NCBI GenBank assembly: GCA_015067885.1 | Contig: SVLO01000001.1 | Span: 1-64,000, forward strand | Direction of reading: 5' to 3' | DNA: 64,000 bases | DNA from: Oscillospiraceae bacterium | GTDB taxonomy: Bacteria > Bacillota > Clostridia > Oscillospirales > Oscillospiraceae | Shown here: piece after piece, positions 23,079-32,914 of the stretch | Layout of the letters: the number at the start of each line of letters is the position of its first letter | How positions within the stretch are numbered: the first letter of the stretch is position 1 | The notes under the pieces: generated by a model | The model's input: the letters and a program-made list of their open reading frames with translations, nothing else | The model's database searches: none | Told to the model about the DNA's origin: nothing | Made by a program: the position numbers and the translations under genes

Positions 23079-23948
23079 TCACACGTTGAAAAAGCTCTTG
23101 ATGGTGGTCAGCTTGCCGCTTTGGCTGCGGCACAGGGCCAAAAACTCACCGCTTTGGCCGTACACCCGGTATTCGCCGGGGGCGACCGAGGGCATAACCA
23201 GGGTCATGCCGTTGCGTAGTTTGCGCTCCTCCCCCTCGGGGAGAATCAGTTGGGGCGAATGGGCAAACAGGCTGTCTGTACCCAGCAGCAGGGCGGCGGG
23301 GTCAGGTGCCGCCTGCACCTGCTCCAAAGTGACGGCCTGCTCCAGAGCAAATCCGGCGGCCATGGTGCGGCGCAGGCTGCTCATACAGCCGCCGCAGCCA
23401 AGGGCGGCGCCAATGTCGTGGCACAGGGTGCGCACGTAGGTGCCCTTGGAGCAGCGCACACGCAGGATGAACTCGTCCGGGGCGGGCTGCCCCTCCACCG
23501 TCAGGGAATGGATGGTGATGGGGCGGGCGGGGCGCTCCACCTGGCGGCCCTTGCGGGCCAGCTCGTAGAGCTTTTTGCCGTTGATTTTAATGGCGGAATA
23601 CATGGGGGGGATCTGCAGAATGTCCCCCCGGAATTGGGGCAGAACGGCCTCCAACTGCTCCGGGGTCACGTGGGCGGGGTGCTGCTCCAACACCTCACCG
23701 GAGGTGTCCTGGGTGTTGGTTACAAGGCCCAGCTTCAGCCCGGCCACGTACTCTTTGTCGCCCTTGTCGGCAAACTCCACCCCTCGGGTGGCCCGGCCGA
23801 CAAACACCGGCAGCACGCCGGTGGCCATGGGGTCAAGGGTGCCGGCGTGGCCCACTCGCTTTTCCCGCAGGATGCCCCGCAGCTTGGCGCATACGTCCAT
23901 GCTGGTCCAGCCCTCCGGCTTGTCGATGACGATAATTCCGTTGGGCAT
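23079..23948 (-). CDS. truB: tRNA pseudouridine(55) synthase
   Basis: A 289-residue enzyme that makes pseudouridine 55 in the T-loop of tRNAs. [15 protein letters not shown] opens the catalytic domain, the catalytic Asp lies in [17 protein letters not shown], and [16 protein letters not shown] is motif II. The C-terminal PUA-like remainder is present. Length is normal. The ATG has AAGGAGTAACTC before it and lies three bases from the nrnA stop. It is cotranscribed with rbfA, nrnA and ribF. Confidence 0.97.
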   Translation of the reverse strand: MPNGIIVIDKPEGWTSMDVCAKLRGILREKRVGHAGTLDPMATGVLPVFVGRATRGVEFADKGDKEYVAGLKLGLVTNTQDTSGEVLEQHPAHVTPEQLEAVLPQFRGDILQIPPMYSAIKINGKKLYELARKGRQVERPARPITIHSLTVEGQPAPDEFILRVRCSKGTYVRTLCHDIGAALGCGGCMSSLRRTMAAGFALEQAVTLEQVQAAPDPAALLLGTDSLFAHSPQLILPEGEERKLRNGMTLVMPSVAPGEYRVYGQSGEFLALCRSQSGKLTTIKSFFNV

Positions 23949-23951
23949 GAG

Positions 23952-24914
23952 TTACTCCTTGCTCGCCTGAACGGCGCGGACGGCACCGAGGATGGCGTCG
24001 CAGGCGTCCTGCACACCCATATTCAGGGTGACACCGGCGGCTGCCACATGGCCGCCGCCCCCCAGTTGGGCGCAGACCCGGCTGGCATCCAGCTCGGCGG
24101 GGTAGGTGCGCACGGAGATCTTGCAGCAATCGGGCGCCATCTGCCGGACCGTGATGCCGGTTTTGACCCCTTCCACCTGTCCCACGAAGGCGGAGATGTT
24201 GTCCACGTCCTCCTCGGTGGCCTGCAGGCGGTCCATCATGTCAAGGGTCAGGGTGACCATGGCCATGGTGCCGTCGTCAAACAGCCGCATACTCTCCACC
24301 AGCATACTTTCCAGTTTCATGCGCTTGAAGGACTTGGCCCGGAAGTGCCGGCGGTTGATGGGCATAAAGTCGATGCCGCAGGCCAGCAGGTCGGCGGCAA
24401 TGCGGTGACATTCGGGGGTGGTGTTGCTGTACACGAAACAGCCGCAGTCGGTGGACACCGCCATGTAGAGGGGAAGCGCTACCTCCGCGCTGACAGGACC
24501 CCAGCGGCGGACGATCTCGTAGATGATCTCACCGCAGGCGGCCCGGTCCGGCTCCACGCAGGTGTCCTTGGCGTAAAACTCCTGAGAGCCGTGGTGGTCG
24601 ATGGTCAGGTCTACCCGGTCCATATAGGGCTTTGCCCCCTCATGGAACATGGAGCGGGCGGCCATATCCACCGCCACCACCTTGTTCGGGGTGAAATCGG
24701 CAGGGGCCAGCAGCCCCTCCAAATGCATGGTAAACATACCGCTGGTACCCGGGTCGGACAGGATATAGGCGGTCTTGCCCTGTTCCCGCAGGGCCCGGCA
24801 CAGGCCGGCGGCACAGCCCACGGTGTCCCCGTCCGGGCGCACGTGGGTCAGAATGAGCAGGTCATCCCAGCCAAGCAGCAGATCGGCGGCCTGGGCGTAG
24901 GTCAGCTGAGCCAT
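23952..24914 (-). CDS. nrnA: DHH-family oligoribonuclease / pAp-phosphatase
   Basis: A 320-residue two-domain DHH-DHHA1 phosphoesterase. Motifs are [36 protein letters not shown] (the DHH motif) and, in the C-terminal DHHA1 domain, [12 protein letters not shown]. NrnA degrades nanoRNAs and dephosphorylates pAp, the by-product of sulfate activation. Position between rbfA and truB is the standard Firmicutes arrangement. It starts two bases after the rbfA stop. Confidence 0.94.
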   Translation of the reverse strand: MAQLTYAQAADLLLGWDDLLILTHVRPDGDTVGCAAGLCRALREQGKTAYILSDPGTSGMFTMHLEGLLAPADFTPNKVVAVDMAARSMFHEGAKPYMDRVDLTIDHHGSQEFYAKDTCVEPDRAACGEIIYEIVRRWGPVSAEVALPLYMAVSTDCGCFVYSNTTPECHRIAADLLACGIDFMPINRRHFRAKSFKRMKLESMLVESMRLFDDGTMAMVTLTLDMMDRLQATEEDVDNISAFVGQVEGVKTGITVRQMAPDCCKISVRTYPAELDASRVCAQLGGGGHVAAAGVTLNMGVQDACDAILGAVRAVQASKE

Positions 24915-24916
24915 AA

Positions 24917-25300
24917 TCAGTCCTCCAGTACGATGTGTTCGTTGGCGGGGTTGGCGGGCTTGACCACGGTGGGGTCCCGCAGAAGGTCCAAAATGTGGGC
25001 GCCCTGGTCGATGGAGTCGTCACGGACGAAGGTCAGCTCCGGGGTGGCCCGCAGGTTCAGGCTGCGGCCCAGCTCACGGCGCAGCCAGCCGGCGGCGGAC
25101 TTCAGACCCTTGAGTACCTGGTTGACGTCACTTTTGTCCAGCACGCTGATATAGACCTTGCAGAATTTCAGGTCGGGGGTGGTGTCCACGGCGGTGACGG
25201 AGATCAGGCCGGTGACACGGGGGTCTTTTACGGTACGGATGAGGTCAGACAGCTCCCGCTGAATTTCCTCGTTAATGCGACCGATACGATTGCTTGCCAT
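24917..25300 (-). CDS. rbfA: Ribosome-binding factor A
   Basis: A 127-residue KH-type protein that helps mature the 16S rRNA 5' end in the 30S subunit. It starts MASNRIGRINEEIQRELSDL, with DPRVTGLISVTAVDTTPD and the C-terminal ELTFVRDDSIDQGAHI typical of RbfA. The ATG follows AAGGAGTTTTCACT. It is separated from infB by about 194 bases that contain a palindromic element, unusual for this operon. Confidence 0.96.
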   Translation of the reverse strand: MASNRIGRINEEIQRELSDLIRTVKDPRVTGLISVTAVDTTPDLKFCKVYISVLDKSDVNQVLKGLKSAAGWLRRELGRSLNLRATPELTFVRDDSIDQGAHILDLLRDPTVVKPANPANEHIVLED

Positions 25301-25317
25301 AGTGAAAACTCCTTAAT

Positions 25318-25436
25318 TGAGATATGAGATATGAGATAAAAGATATGAGATGCGGTGTCCGGCGGAGCCGGACGATTGTAATGCGCCGCCTTGCGGATAC
25401 ATTAACTCCTATCTCCTATCTCATAACTCATATCTT
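25318..25436. repeat. Palindromic element between infB and rbfA
   Basis: Inverted arms of about 30 bp (25321-25350 and 25407-25434) built on GATATGAG-type units match in roughly four of five positions. Inside is a perfect GTCCGGC-GGA-GCCGGAC hairpin (about 25357-25373) and a GCGCCGCC block. The arm composition is unlike the surrounding genes. It looks like a small inserted repeat (MITE-like), and would fold in the operon mRNA. Confidence 0.6.
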
Positions 25437-25450
25437 GTGCAAAACAAACT

Positions 25451-25473
25451 GGGGCGGGCGAAACGCCCGCCCC
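25451..25473. terminator. Stem-loop just after infB
   Basis: GGGGCGGGCG-AAA-CGCCCGCCCC, a very stable hairpin 21 bases past the infB stop. The T-run on the minus strand is poor, so it may be a partial terminator or an mRNA 3' stabiliser rather than a full stop. Confidence 0.55.
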
Positions 25474-25494
25474 AACGATGGTGCTGTTGTTGAA

Positions 25495-27831
25495 TTAGAC
25501 CTCGATCTGCTCCATGATGAAGGCTTCGATGATGTCGCCCTCTTTAATATCCTGGAACTTCTCGAAGGTGATGCCGCACTCGTAGCCGGTGGCGACCTCC
25601 TTCACGCTGTCCTTGAAGCGCTGCAGGGAGGCGATGGCGCCGTCGTAGATGACCACGTTGTCACGCAGCAGGCGCATCTGGGCGTTGCGCTGCATTTTGC
25701 CCTCCACCACGTAGCAGCCGGCCACCATACCCACGTTGGTGATACGGAAGACGTTGCGCACCTCGGCACGGCCAAGCTCCACTTCCTTGAACTTGGGAGC
25801 CAGCATACCCTTCATGGCGGCCTCGATCTCGTTGATGGCGTCGTAGATCACGCGGTACATACGCATATCCACGTCCAGACGGGCGGAGGTCTCCTTGGCG
25901 TTGGAGTCGGGACGGACGTTGAAGCCCACGATGATGGCGCCGGCGGTGGCGGCCAGGGTGACGTCGGACTCGTTGATGGCGCCCACCCCGCTGTGGATGA
26001 CGCGGACGCGGACCTCCTCGTTGGTCAGCTTCTCCAGAGAAGCCTTGACCGCCTCGGCGGAACCCTGCACGTCGGCCTTGACGATGATGTTCAGGTTCTT
26101 CATATCGCCGGCCTGGATCTGGCTGAACAGGTCCTCCAGGGTGACCTTGCCCACGTTGCTGCCGATGGCGGCCTTCTGCTCGTGCTTGCGCTGCTCCACC
26201 AGCTCACGGGCCATGCGCTCGTCGGCCACGGCGTGGAAGTCGTCACCGGCGCCGGGCACCTCGCCCATACCGATGATCTCCACGGGGACGGAGGGGCCGG
26301 CCTGGGTCAGCTTCTTGCCCTTGGCGTCGGTCATGGCGCGGACACGGCCCACGGCGGTGCCGGCGATGATGACATCGCCCTGTTTCAGGGTGCCGTTCTG
26401 CACCAGCAGGGTGGCCACAGGGCCGCGGCCCTTGTCCAGGCGGGCCTCGATGACCGCGCCGTGAGCGGTGCGGTTGGGGTTGGCCTTCAGCTCCCGCATC
26501 TCGGCGGTCAGGGTGACCATGTCCAGCAGGTTGTCGATACCCATGCCGGTCTTGGCGGAGATGGGGCAGATAATGGTTTCGCCGCCCCACTCCTCGGGTA
26601 CCAGCTCATGCTCGGTCAACTGCTGCATGATGCGGTCGGGGTTGGCGGTGGGTTTATCCATCTTGTTGATGGCGACGATCAGAGGGATCTCGGCAGCCTT
26701 GGCGTGGCTGATGGACTCGATGGTCTGGGGCATGATGCCGTCGTCGGCAGCCACAACAAGGATGGCCACGTCGGTGATCATGGCACCGCGGGCGCGCATG
26801 GCGGTAAAGGCCTCGTGGCCGGGAGTGTCCAGGAAGGTGATGGGCTTGCCGTTGACCTCCACCTGGTAGGCGCCGATGTGCTGGGTGATGCCGCCGGCCT
26901 CGCCGGAGACCACGTTGGCGTTTCGGATGTAGTCCAGCAGAGAGGTCTTACCGTGGTCAACGTGGCCCATGACCACAACCACGGGGGCGCGCTCCTGCAG
27001 GTCCTCGTCCTTGTCCTCGGACACGTCGATGAGCTTTTCCTCGATGGTGACGATGACTTCCTTCTCCACCTTGCAGCCCAGTTCCTCGGCCACGAAGGCG
27101 GCGGTGTCGAAGTCGATGATCTCGCTGAGGGAGGCCATCACGCCGTTCATCATCAGGCACTTGACCACCTCGGCGCCGGTCTTTTTCATGCGGCTGGCCA
27201 GCTCACCCACGGCGATCTCGTCGGGGATCTTGACGGTGAGGGGGGTCTTCTTGGCGATCTCCAGCTGCAGGCGGCGGAGCTTCTCAGCCTCCTCCTGCTT
27301 GCGCTTGTTGCCGAACTGGGGCTGACGGCCCTGCTTGCCGCCCTTTTGGATCTTCTGCTTGCCGCCCCGGTCCTGATGACGCTGGTCGGTGAAGTTCTCC
27401 AACCGCTCGTCGTACTTGTCAAGGTTGACGTTGCCGCCCTTGCGGGTATCAACCACCTTTTTCTCAGGTACGCGGGTGGTGGGGGCCTGAGGCTTCTGCT
27501 CGGGCTTGGACTCGGCCTTGGGCTGAGCGGCCTTGGCGGGGGCAGCATCCACCTGCTTTTCGGCAGGCTTCTTCGCGGCGGGCTGCTCCGCCTCGGGGGC
27601 GGGAGCGGGCTGGGCCGCCTTGGGCTCGTGATACACGTCGGCAAAGACGCTCTCGATGGACTCGATCTGGTTGCGCTGGGTAATGGCCTCGAAAATGACG
27701 GCCAGCTCGAAATCGCCCAGTACCTGCATATGGTTCTTGGGGGTTTCGGTGTATCGGGTCATGATCTCGGCGATGTCCTTGGAGTTGAGCTTGAAGTCCT
27801 TTGCCACTTCGTGGACGCGGTATTTAATCAT
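25495..27831 (-). CDS. infB: Translation initiation factor IF-2
   Basis: A 778-residue GTPase that delivers initiator tRNA to the 30S subunit. The N-terminal ~270 residues are basic and rich in Ala, Pro, Lys and Gln (repeat-like [18 protein letters not shown]), then comes the IF2_N domain. The G domain has G1 [10 protein letters not shown]3 DTPGH and G4 NKMDK, followed by domains II, III and the C-terminal domain. Length is at the short end of the usual range for Firmicutes. The start overlaps the rplGB stop by four bases (ATGA) with AGGTGG before it. Confidence 0.98.
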   Translation of the reverse strand: MIKYRVHEVAKDFKLNSKDIAEIMTRYTETPKNHMQVLGDFELAVIFEAITQRNQIESIESVFADVYHEPKAAQPAPAPEAEQPAAKKPAEKQVDAAPAKAAQPKAESKPEQKPQAPTTRVPEKKVVDTRKGGNVNLDKYDERLENFTDQRHQDRGGKQKIQKGGKQGRQPQFGNKRKQEEAEKLRRLQLEIAKKTPLTVKIPDEIAVGELASRMKKTGAEVVKCLMMNGVMASLSEIIDFDTAAFVAEELGCKVEKEVIVTIEEKLIDVSEDKDEDLQERAPVVVVMGHVDHGKTSLLDYIRNANVVSGEAGGITQHIGAYQVEVNGKPITFLDTPGHEAFTAMRARGAMITDVAILVVAADDGIMPQTIESISHAKAAEIPLIVAINKMDKPTANPDRIMQQLTEHELVPEEWGGETIICPISAKTGMGIDNLLDMVTLTAEMRELKANPNRTAHGAVIEARLDKGRGPVATLLVQNGTLKQGDVIIAGTAVGRVRAMTDAKGKKLTQAGPSVPVEIIGMGEVPGAGDDFHAVADERMARELVEQRKHEQKAAIGSNVGKVTLEDLFSQIQAGDMKNLNIIVKADVQGSAEAVKASLEKLTNEEVRVRVIHSGVGAINESDVTLAATAGAIIVGFNVRPDSNAKETSARLDVDMRMYRVIYDAINEIEAAMKGMLAPKFKEVELGRAEVRNVFRITNVGMVAGCYVVEGKMQRNAQMRLLRDNVVIYDGAIASLQRFKDSVKEVATGYECGITFEKFQDIKEGDIIEAFIMEQIEV

Positions 27832-28415
27832 TGAAAGCCACCTCGATTCTTAGGTTCCTGTGCTTTGTTTACGGGTTTGGAGCGTACTACCTTGCCGGTC
27901 ATACGCCGCCCGGCGGGGCCGGGCTTGGGGGCAGCCTTTTTCCCGGCTGCCGGCTCCTCCTTTTTGGGAGCGGGGGGCGGGGCCCAGGGCTTATGCTTGC
28001 CCTGGCGCAGGTTCTTCTCGTGCTGGCGCTGCTCCTTCTGTCGCTGGAGGGCCTTGGTAGCCTTGGTATCCAGCGCGGCGGCGGCAGCGGAATATTTTTC
28101 CGGGTCGGCGGCGGACAGCTTCTTGACCAGGGAGGCGGCAAAGCCGATGTCGGTCAGGGCCAGCATGGCCACGCTGCTGCGGCCCAGGGTGAAGCCGATC
28201 TCTTCCTTGCTTTGGGGCAGGGACAGCCAAAGGACGTTGCCCGCCTCGCCAAAGTGGGCGGCCCGGCGGCAGGTGTTGGGGGCGGCATCGCCAGCCACCA
28301 AGATCAGCTTGGCCTGTCGGGCCCGGCACACGGCGCCTACCGGCTCCTCGCCGATTTCCAACCGACCGGCTTTTTTTGCCAAACCGATCAGATGAAGGAT
28401 GGGGTCATTGGCCAT
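27828..28415 (-). CDS. rplGB: L7Ae-family ribosomal-like protein with long basic tail (YlxQ/RplGB-type)
   Basis: The N-terminal ~105 residues ([20 protein letters not shown], then [11 protein letters not shown]) are an L7Ae/L30e RNA-binding domain, as encoded between rnpM and infB in most Firmicutes. The usual protein is about 100 residues long; here a ~90-residue Lys/Pro/Ala-rich extension follows ([17 protein letters not shown], ending near NRGGFQ), probably disordered and nucleic-acid binding. The start overlaps the rnpM stop by 11 bases. Function: RNA-binding partner of the ribosome or RNase P; the tail's role is unknown. Confidence 0.88.
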   Translation of the reverse strand: MANDPILHLIGLAKKAGRLEIGEEPVGAVCRARQAKLILVAGDAAPNTCRRAAHFGEAGNVLWLSLPQSKEEIGFTLGRSSVAMLALTDIGFAASLVKKLSAADPEKYSAAAAALDTKATKALQRQKEQRQHEKNLRQGKHKPWAPPPAPKKEEPAAGKKAAPKPGPAGRRMTGKVVRSKPVNKAQEPKNRGGFQ

Positions 28416-28683
28416 CTGCGGGCACCTCCTTCATCTGCGCCTCCAGCGCGTCGTAGACCTCCGGGGGCAGGGTCAGCTCAAAGGCACGCTCCAGCGCCCG
28501 GGATTTGCGGGCCCGGGCCAGACACTCCGCCTTAGGGCAGACGTAGGCGCCCCGGCCGGGCAGCTTGCCCTTGAAGTCGAGGGAAACCACGCCCTCGGGG
28601 GAGCGGACCACGCGGATCAGCTCTTTCTTGGGCAGCATTTCACGGCAGCCAAGACACTGACGCATGGGTATTTTCTTCGGCAT
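28405..28683 (-). CDS. rnpM: RnpM/YlxR family RNA-binding protein (DUF448)
   Basis: A 92-residue protein. MRQCLGCREMLPKKELIRVV and GRGAYVCPKAECLARAR are the hallmark of the YlxR family, recently linked to RNase P RNA binding. ATG 28683 is preferred because AGGAGGTGTCCCGT lies before it; the in-frame GTG at 28692 is part of that ribosome site. Position after nusA and before rplGB is the conserved order. Confidence 0.93.
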   Translation of the reverse strand: MPKKIPMRQCLGCREMLPKKELIRVVRSPEGVVSLDFKGKLPGRGAYVCPKAECLARARKSRALERAFELTLPPEVYDALEAQMKEVPADGQ

Positions 28684-28718
28684 ACGGGACACCTCCTTGC
28701 AAGTTGATTATATTGGGA

Positions 28719-29843
28719 TTACTCCGCCTCGTCCTCGGCAGGCTCCTGGTCGGGGGCGGACTCGGGCTTGATGTCGATCTTCCAGCCGGTGAGCTTGGCG
28801 GCCAGGCGGGCGTTTTGACCCTCCTTGCCGATGGCCAAAGACAACTGGTCGTCGGGTACGATGACGCGGCAGCTCTTGCCCTCCTCCAGCACGGTGACGC
28901 TGATAACGTCGGCGGGGGAGAGGGCGGCGGCGATATACTCGGCGGGATCGTCGGAGAACTTGATGATGTCCACCTTCTCACCCTTCAGCTCGGCCACGAT
29001 GTTGTTCACGCGGGCGCCACGGGGGCCGACGCAGGCGCCGATGGGGTCCACGTTGGGGTCGGCGGACCAAACGGCCAGCTTGGTGCGGCTGCCCGCCTCG
29101 CGGGCGATGGACTTGACCTCTACGGTGCCGTCGTAGATCTCGGGTACTTCCAGCTCGAACAGGCGCTTGACAAGGCCCGGGTGGGTGCGGGAAATGAGTA
29201 CCTGAGGACCGCGGGTGGCCTTGCGCACCTCTACCACGTAGACCTTCAGGCGGGAACCCTCGCCGTAGCTTTCACCCTTGACCTGCTCGTTGGCGGTCAG
29301 GTAGGCGTCGGTGTACTCGCCGCCGCTGGTGATGCGCAGGGAGATGGCGCCGGTGCGGGGGTCCACCCGGGTGACGATGCCGGTGAGAATTTCATGCTCC
29401 TTGGAGGTGAACTCGTCGTAGATCATGCCCTGCTCGGCCTCGCGGATACCCTGGATGATGACCTGGCGGGCGGTCTGGGCGGCGATGCGGCCGAAGTTCT
29501 TGGGCTTGATCTCCATACGGATGACGTCGCCAAGCTGGGCCCGGGGCAGGGCCAGCTGCGCCTCCTCCAGGCTGATCTCCATGCCGGGGTTATCCACCGT
29601 TTCCACGACTTCCTTCTTCAGGAACATACGCACGGTGCCCTTTTCCTCGTCGGTCTCCATGGTCAGGTTGTCGCCCACACCCTCGTGGTCGCGCCGATAG
29701 GCGGACAGCATGGCCTGGGTGATCTTCTCCATCATGTAGCCGGGCTTGATGCCCTTTTCCTTTTCGATCTGTGCGATGGCGGCGAAAAACTCCTTGCCGT
29801 CCATCTCGGCGCTAGCGGCCTTCTTGGTGGTTCTCTTAGCCAT
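28719..29843 (-). CDS. nusA: Transcription termination/antitermination factor NusA
   Basis: A 374-residue protein that binds RNA polymerase and nascent RNA. Domains in order: N-terminal RNAP-binding domain (GYMMEKITQAMLSAYRRDHE), S1 domain with LTGIVTRVDPRTGAISLRI-like segment, then two KH domains (GACVGPRGARVNNIVAEL and LAIGKEGQNARLAAKLTGW). There are no C-terminal acidic repeats, as usual in Firmicutes. The ATG follows GGAGGAATTTACA, 14 bases after rimP. NusA can feed back on its own operon, whose leader contains a stem-loop. Confidence 0.97.
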   Translation of the reverse strand: MAKRTTKKAASAEMDGKEFFAAIAQIEKEKGIKPGYMMEKITQAMLSAYRRDHEGVGDNLTMETDEEKGTVRMFLKKEVVETVDNPGMEISLEEAQLALPRAQLGDVIRMEIKPKNFGRIAAQTARQVIIQGIREAEQGMIYDEFTSKEHEILTGIVTRVDPRTGAISLRITSGGEYTDAYLTANEQVKGESYGEGSRLKVYVVEVRKATRGPQVLISRTHPGLVKRLFELEVPEIYDGTVEVKSIAREAGSRTKLAVWSADPNVDPIGACVGPRGARVNNIVAELKGEKVDIIKFSDDPAEYIAAALSPADVISVTVLEEGKSCRVIVPDDQLSLAIGKEGQNARLAAKLTGWKIDIKPESAPDQEPAEDEAE

Positions 29844-29857
29844 TGTAAATTCCTCCG

Positions 29858-30316
29858 TTAAAAGCGTACATACAGGCGGACCTGTGCCAGCTCTTTTTTC
29901 TCAAATGTGGTGGGGGTGCCGGCCACGTCAAGGGTGACGGAGCCGTCCCGGTCATAGGCGTTTAGGATGCCGACGTGTTCCTTTCGACCGTCCCGGGGAC
30001 GGTAGAGCTTGACCTCTACCTCGGTGCCGATGAACTGCAGGAACTGCTCCGGCTTTTTCAGGACCCGGTCGGCCCCGGCGGAGGACACCTCCAGCGTGTA
30101 GCTGCCCTCGATGGGATCCACCTCGTCCAGTTTGTCGGACAGGGGGCGGGAGACCGCCTCGCAATCCTCGATGGACACGCCGCCCTCTTTGTCGATGTAG
30201 ATGCGTAAAAACCAACTGCCGGCCTCTTTGACGTACTCCACGTCCCAAAGGGTGCAGCCTGCCTGTTCCACCAGCGGCTGGGCCAACTGGGCAGTCAGGT
30301 CGGTGACCTTTGCCAT
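29858..30316 (-). CDS. rimP: Ribosome maturation factor RimP
   Basis: A 152-residue factor needed for 30S subunit maturation. LAQPLVEQAGCTLWDVEYVKE and WFLRIYIDKEGGVSIEDCEAVSR belong to the N-terminal domain, and YTLEVSSAGADRVLKKPEQF to the conserved junction. The C-terminal SH3-like domain follows. The ATG has AGGAGGTCTTACCC before it. It is the first gene of the nusA-infB operon. Confidence 0.96.
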   Translation of the reverse strand: MAKVTDLTAQLAQPLVEQAGCTLWDVEYVKEAGSWFLRIYIDKEGGVSIEDCEAVSRPLSDKLDEVDPIEGSYTLEVSSAGADRVLKKPEQFLQFIGTEVEVKLYRPRDGRKEHVGILNAYDRDGSVTLDVAGTPTTFEKKELAQVRLYVRF

Positions 30317-30450
30317 GGGTAAGACCTCCTGTTCCGGCTGCGTGGGCAGCCGTTTTTTTCCATCAAAAAGAGCGGAGCCGAAACCCCACTCTGTCCAATA
30401 CTTACCTTAATTTACACAGGTACTATACCATAAAAGATAAGCGCGCGCAA
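30317..30450 (-). promoter_or_regulatory. Promoter and leader of the rimP-nusA-infB operon
   Basis: Read leftward: TTGCGC (30450-30445), a 17-bp spacer, TATAGT (30427-30422). The ~100-base leader contains CGGCTGC-CCAC-GCAGCCG at about 30334-30352, next to the ribosome site. No clear anti-terminator was recognised. Confidence 0.7.
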
Positions 30451-30524
30451 GTCTTTTTATACATTATATTAAGAAAAAAGCGAAAAAATCCGCAGCCGAG
30501 TGGTTCGACTGCGGATTTTCGGCG

Positions 30525-31106
30525 TTATTTGATTTGCAGGGGAGGTCCGTCTAGACGAATGACGTGGTCGGCCAGCTCCGCCACCTCAGGCTCGTGGCTG
30601 ACCAAAACGACCGGGGCATCCAGCCCACGCAGGACCTCCATCAGCCGGCGCCGCCGGGGCAGGTCGATGCCGGTAAAAGGCTCGTCCAGCAGGTAGAGGT
30701 CACCACCCAAAGCCAGCGCCCGGACCAGGGCCAACCGCCGGCACATACCGCCGGACAGCTGCCGGGGCAGATAGTGGGTCTCCTCGGTCAGTTCTGCGAA
30801 GGCCAGCCAGCGGGCCAGTTCGTCCTGTCGTTGACGGGGCAGAACGTCGGTCAGATGCTGGGCCACCGTGCGGTGAGGCAGCAGGCGGTCCTCCTGAAAC
30901 AGCACGGCGGTGCGCTTGGGGTCAACACCACCAACAGCACCGCTCTGGGGCGTTTCCAAACCGGCCAGCAGCCGCAGCAGGGTGGTCTTTCCACAGCCGG
31001 AAGGGCCGGCCAGCACCGTTACGCCCCCCTCGGGCAGGGTCAGAGAGAAATTGTCCAGCACGCGTTTGCCCCCGTAACCGGCGCAGACGTGTTCCAGCTT
31101 GATCAT
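30525..31106 (-). CDS. ABC transporter ATP-binding protein (SsuB/TauB-type)
   Basis: A 193-residue ATPase, short for this class (usually ~240-260). Walker A is [12 protein letters not shown]-loop [11 protein letters not shown], signature [15 protein letters not shown], Walker [13 protein letters not shown] and the H-loop VVLVSHE. The sequence wording (one QEDRLLP loop, no long C-terminus) fits nitrate/sulfonate/taurine importers. ATG 31106 overlaps the permease stop by four bases; the longer frame upstream is antisense to the permease's reading and not real. It forms an operon with permease, binding protein and Crp/Fnr regulator. Confidence 0.88.
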   Translation of the reverse strand: MIKLEHVCAGYGGKRVLDNFSLTLPEGGVTVLAGPSGCGKTTLLRLLAGLETPQSGAVGGVDPKRTAVLFQEDRLLPHRTVAQHLTDVLPRQRQDELARWLAFAELTEETHYLPRQLSGGMCRRLALVRALALGGDLYLLDEPFTGIDLPRRRRLMEVLRGLDAPVVLVSHEPEVAELADHVIRLDGPPLQIK

Positions 31107-31864
31107 GCTGCGTCCCTCCCTTCGACCCGACGGACCAGCAGGGCGATCAGCCGCTCCAGCCCAAGGCTGAGCAGGATGACCACCAGGGTCCAGGCGAACA
31201 GGTCCGGCGTTTCGAAGTACAGCTTGGTGTTGTAGATCTGTGTGCCGATGGCCAGCTTGGGCCAGCACAGAGCCTCCGCCGCCACGCCGGATTTCCACGC
31301 AAGGCCCATGGCGGTGGTCACGGCGCTGAAGAAGTAGGGGCGCACACTGGGCAGGATGATCAACCGGACAGTTTTCCACCGGGAAAAGCGATAGACGTGA
31401 GCCAGCTCCAACAGCTTGGGGTCGGTCTCCCGAATGCCGCGGGTGACGTTGCCGTACACGATGGGCAGCACCATCAGCGCGGCGATGATGACGGGGACCT
31501 GACCCTTATCCGTCCACAGGAACACCAGCAGGATGAAGGAGGCCACCGGGGTGGCGCGGATCACGCTCACGGCGGGGGACAGGATGGTGTCCGCCCAACG
31601 GAAGGCGCAGGTCAGCGCCCCGAGGACCACGCCCAGAAGCGTGCCCAAAAGCATACCCAGGGCCACCCGCAGCAGGCTGAACAGCGCGGTCTGCCAAAAG
31701 GCGGCGGTGGCGGTCAGGGCGGCAAGTCGCCGCAACACCTGCAGGGGGGTGGGCAGGAAGAGGATGCTGTCCACCCGCATGGCGGCAAGCTGCCACACCG
31801 CAAGCCAAAACAGCAGCGCCAGTGTGCCGCGGACGATGCCCTTAAGGGATATAGTAGAACCCAT
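31103..31864 (-). CDS. ABC transporter permease (SsuC/TauC-type)
   Basis: A 253-residue membrane protein with six hydrophobic helices. The EAA-like loop lies around [20 protein letters not shown] and [21 protein letters not shown], the latter typical of nitrate/sulfonate/bicarbonate permeases. Its start codon overlaps the end of the binding-protein gene by 23 bases, and its stop overlaps the ATPase start by four, so the genes are tightly coupled. The substrate is not known; sulfonates, aromatic amines or thiamine precursors are all possible for this family. Confidence 0.88.
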   Translation of the reverse strand: MGSTISLKGIVRGTLALLFWLAVWQLAAMRVDSILFLPTPLQVLRRLAALTATAAFWQTALFSLLRVALGMLLGTLLGVVLGALTCAFRWADTILSPAVSVIRATPVASFILLVFLWTDKGQVPVIIAALMVLPIVYGNVTRGIRETDPKLLELAHVYRFSRWKTVRLIILPSVRPYFFSAVTTAMGLAWKSGVAAEALCWPKLAIGTQIYNTKLYFETPDLFAWTLVVILLSLGLERLIALLVRRVEGRDAA

Positions 31865-32876
31865 CGTCGGGAATGCCGCCGCCGATGGAGGCGGGGTTGG
31901 CCTCGAAGAGGACCTCGTAGTAGGACTGGATGGCGTCGCGCATCTCGGTGCCGCTTATAAAGACCAGGTTGCACTGGGGGATAGCCTTGGCGGCGATGGC
32001 GGCGTTGGCGGCGATGCCGAACTGGGCCACGTACTCAGCGCCGGCGGCCAGGTTGGCCTCGTCCGTCATATAGTTGATGGAGGCCTCGTAATCAGCCAGG
32101 AACTGTTCCACCAGCTCGGGATGTTCCTGCAGGAAGGCGTTGCGGACTACGGCGCAGCCCATGACCAGGGGGGACTGGGAAACCTTGTCCCACTCGGTGC
32201 CTACGTTCAAAGCCTCGCGCACGGTGGAGTCCTTGACCATCAGGGCGGTGGCGGCGGGGACGGGCAGCAGGCACACGCCGTCGGTGGATTGGACCATCTT
32301 GGCAGTGACCTCTTGAGCGGTCATCCACTGGATGTCCACGTCCGTGGCGGGGTCAAGACCGTTGGAGGTCAGCAGGTGGTTGAGGACGAACTCGGGGTTG
32401 GCGCCCTGACCGGTGGCGTAGATGGTCTTACCACGCAGGGAGGCCACGTCGGTCACAGTGTTGCCCTTTTCCATAATATACAGCACGCCCAGGGTGTTGA
32501 CGGCCAGTACGGTGAGGTTGCCGGTTTTGTTATAAAGGTTGGCGGCCACAGGGGTGGCGATACAGGCGATGTCCACCTCGCCCTTGGCCAGGGCGGCGCC
32601 CACCTCGTCGTTGGCGGCCACCACGGAGAAGTTGTAGGTGGCGCCATCACCGGCCGCGGCGCTGTCCGCCATCAGCTTGGCGGCGCCCACACCGGTGGGG
32701 CCGGTCATGGCCATAACGTTGACTACGGTTTCGGGAGCGGGGGTGCTGACAGCGCCGGAAACGTCGCCGGAGAGGTCGCCGGAAGCGGAGCCGGAACCGG
32801 CAGGTTCCTTGCCGCAGGCGGCAAGACCCAGCATCATCACGGCGCACAGCAGGAGAGCGAGAGTACGTTTTTTCAT
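31842..32876 (-). CDS. ABC transporter substrate-binding lipoprotein
   Basis: A 344-residue lipoprotein. The signal peptide ends in LGLAACGKE, with the lipobox Cys at about residue 21, followed by a Ser/Gly-rich linker and two lobes of an NMT1/SsuA-like periplasmic-type binding protein (for example VMAMTGPTGVGAAKLMADS and LVMGCAVVRNAFLQEHPELV). It is displayed on the outer face of the membrane and passes ligand to the permease encoded next. It begins 38 bases after the Crp/Fnr gene. The ligand is unknown. Confidence 0.9.
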   Translation of the reverse strand: MKKRTLALLLCAVMMLGLAACGKEPAGSGSASGDLSGDVSGAVSTPAPETVVNVMAMTGPTGVGAAKLMADSAAAGDGATYNFSVVAANDEVGAALAKGEVDIACIATPVAANLYNKTGNLTVLAVNTLGVLYIMEKGNTVTDVASLRGKTIYATGQGANPEFVLNHLLTSNGLDPATDVDIQWMTAQEVTAKMVQSTDGVCLLPVPAATALMVKDSTVREALNVGTEWDKVSQSPLVMGCAVVRNAFLQEHPELVEQFLADYEASINYMTDEANLAAGAEYVAQFGIAANAAIAAKAIPQCNLVFISGTEMRDAIQSYYEVLFEANPASIGGGIPDDGFYYIP

Positions 32877-32914
32877 GTTGAAACATCCTTTCTTTGGTTC
32901 AAAAAGTTGACAGA

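Noticed and set aside
25324-27834. Rightward ~836-codon frame over infB
   Set aside because: Gly/Val/Leu/His-rich antisense shadow of IF-2, without a ribosome site.
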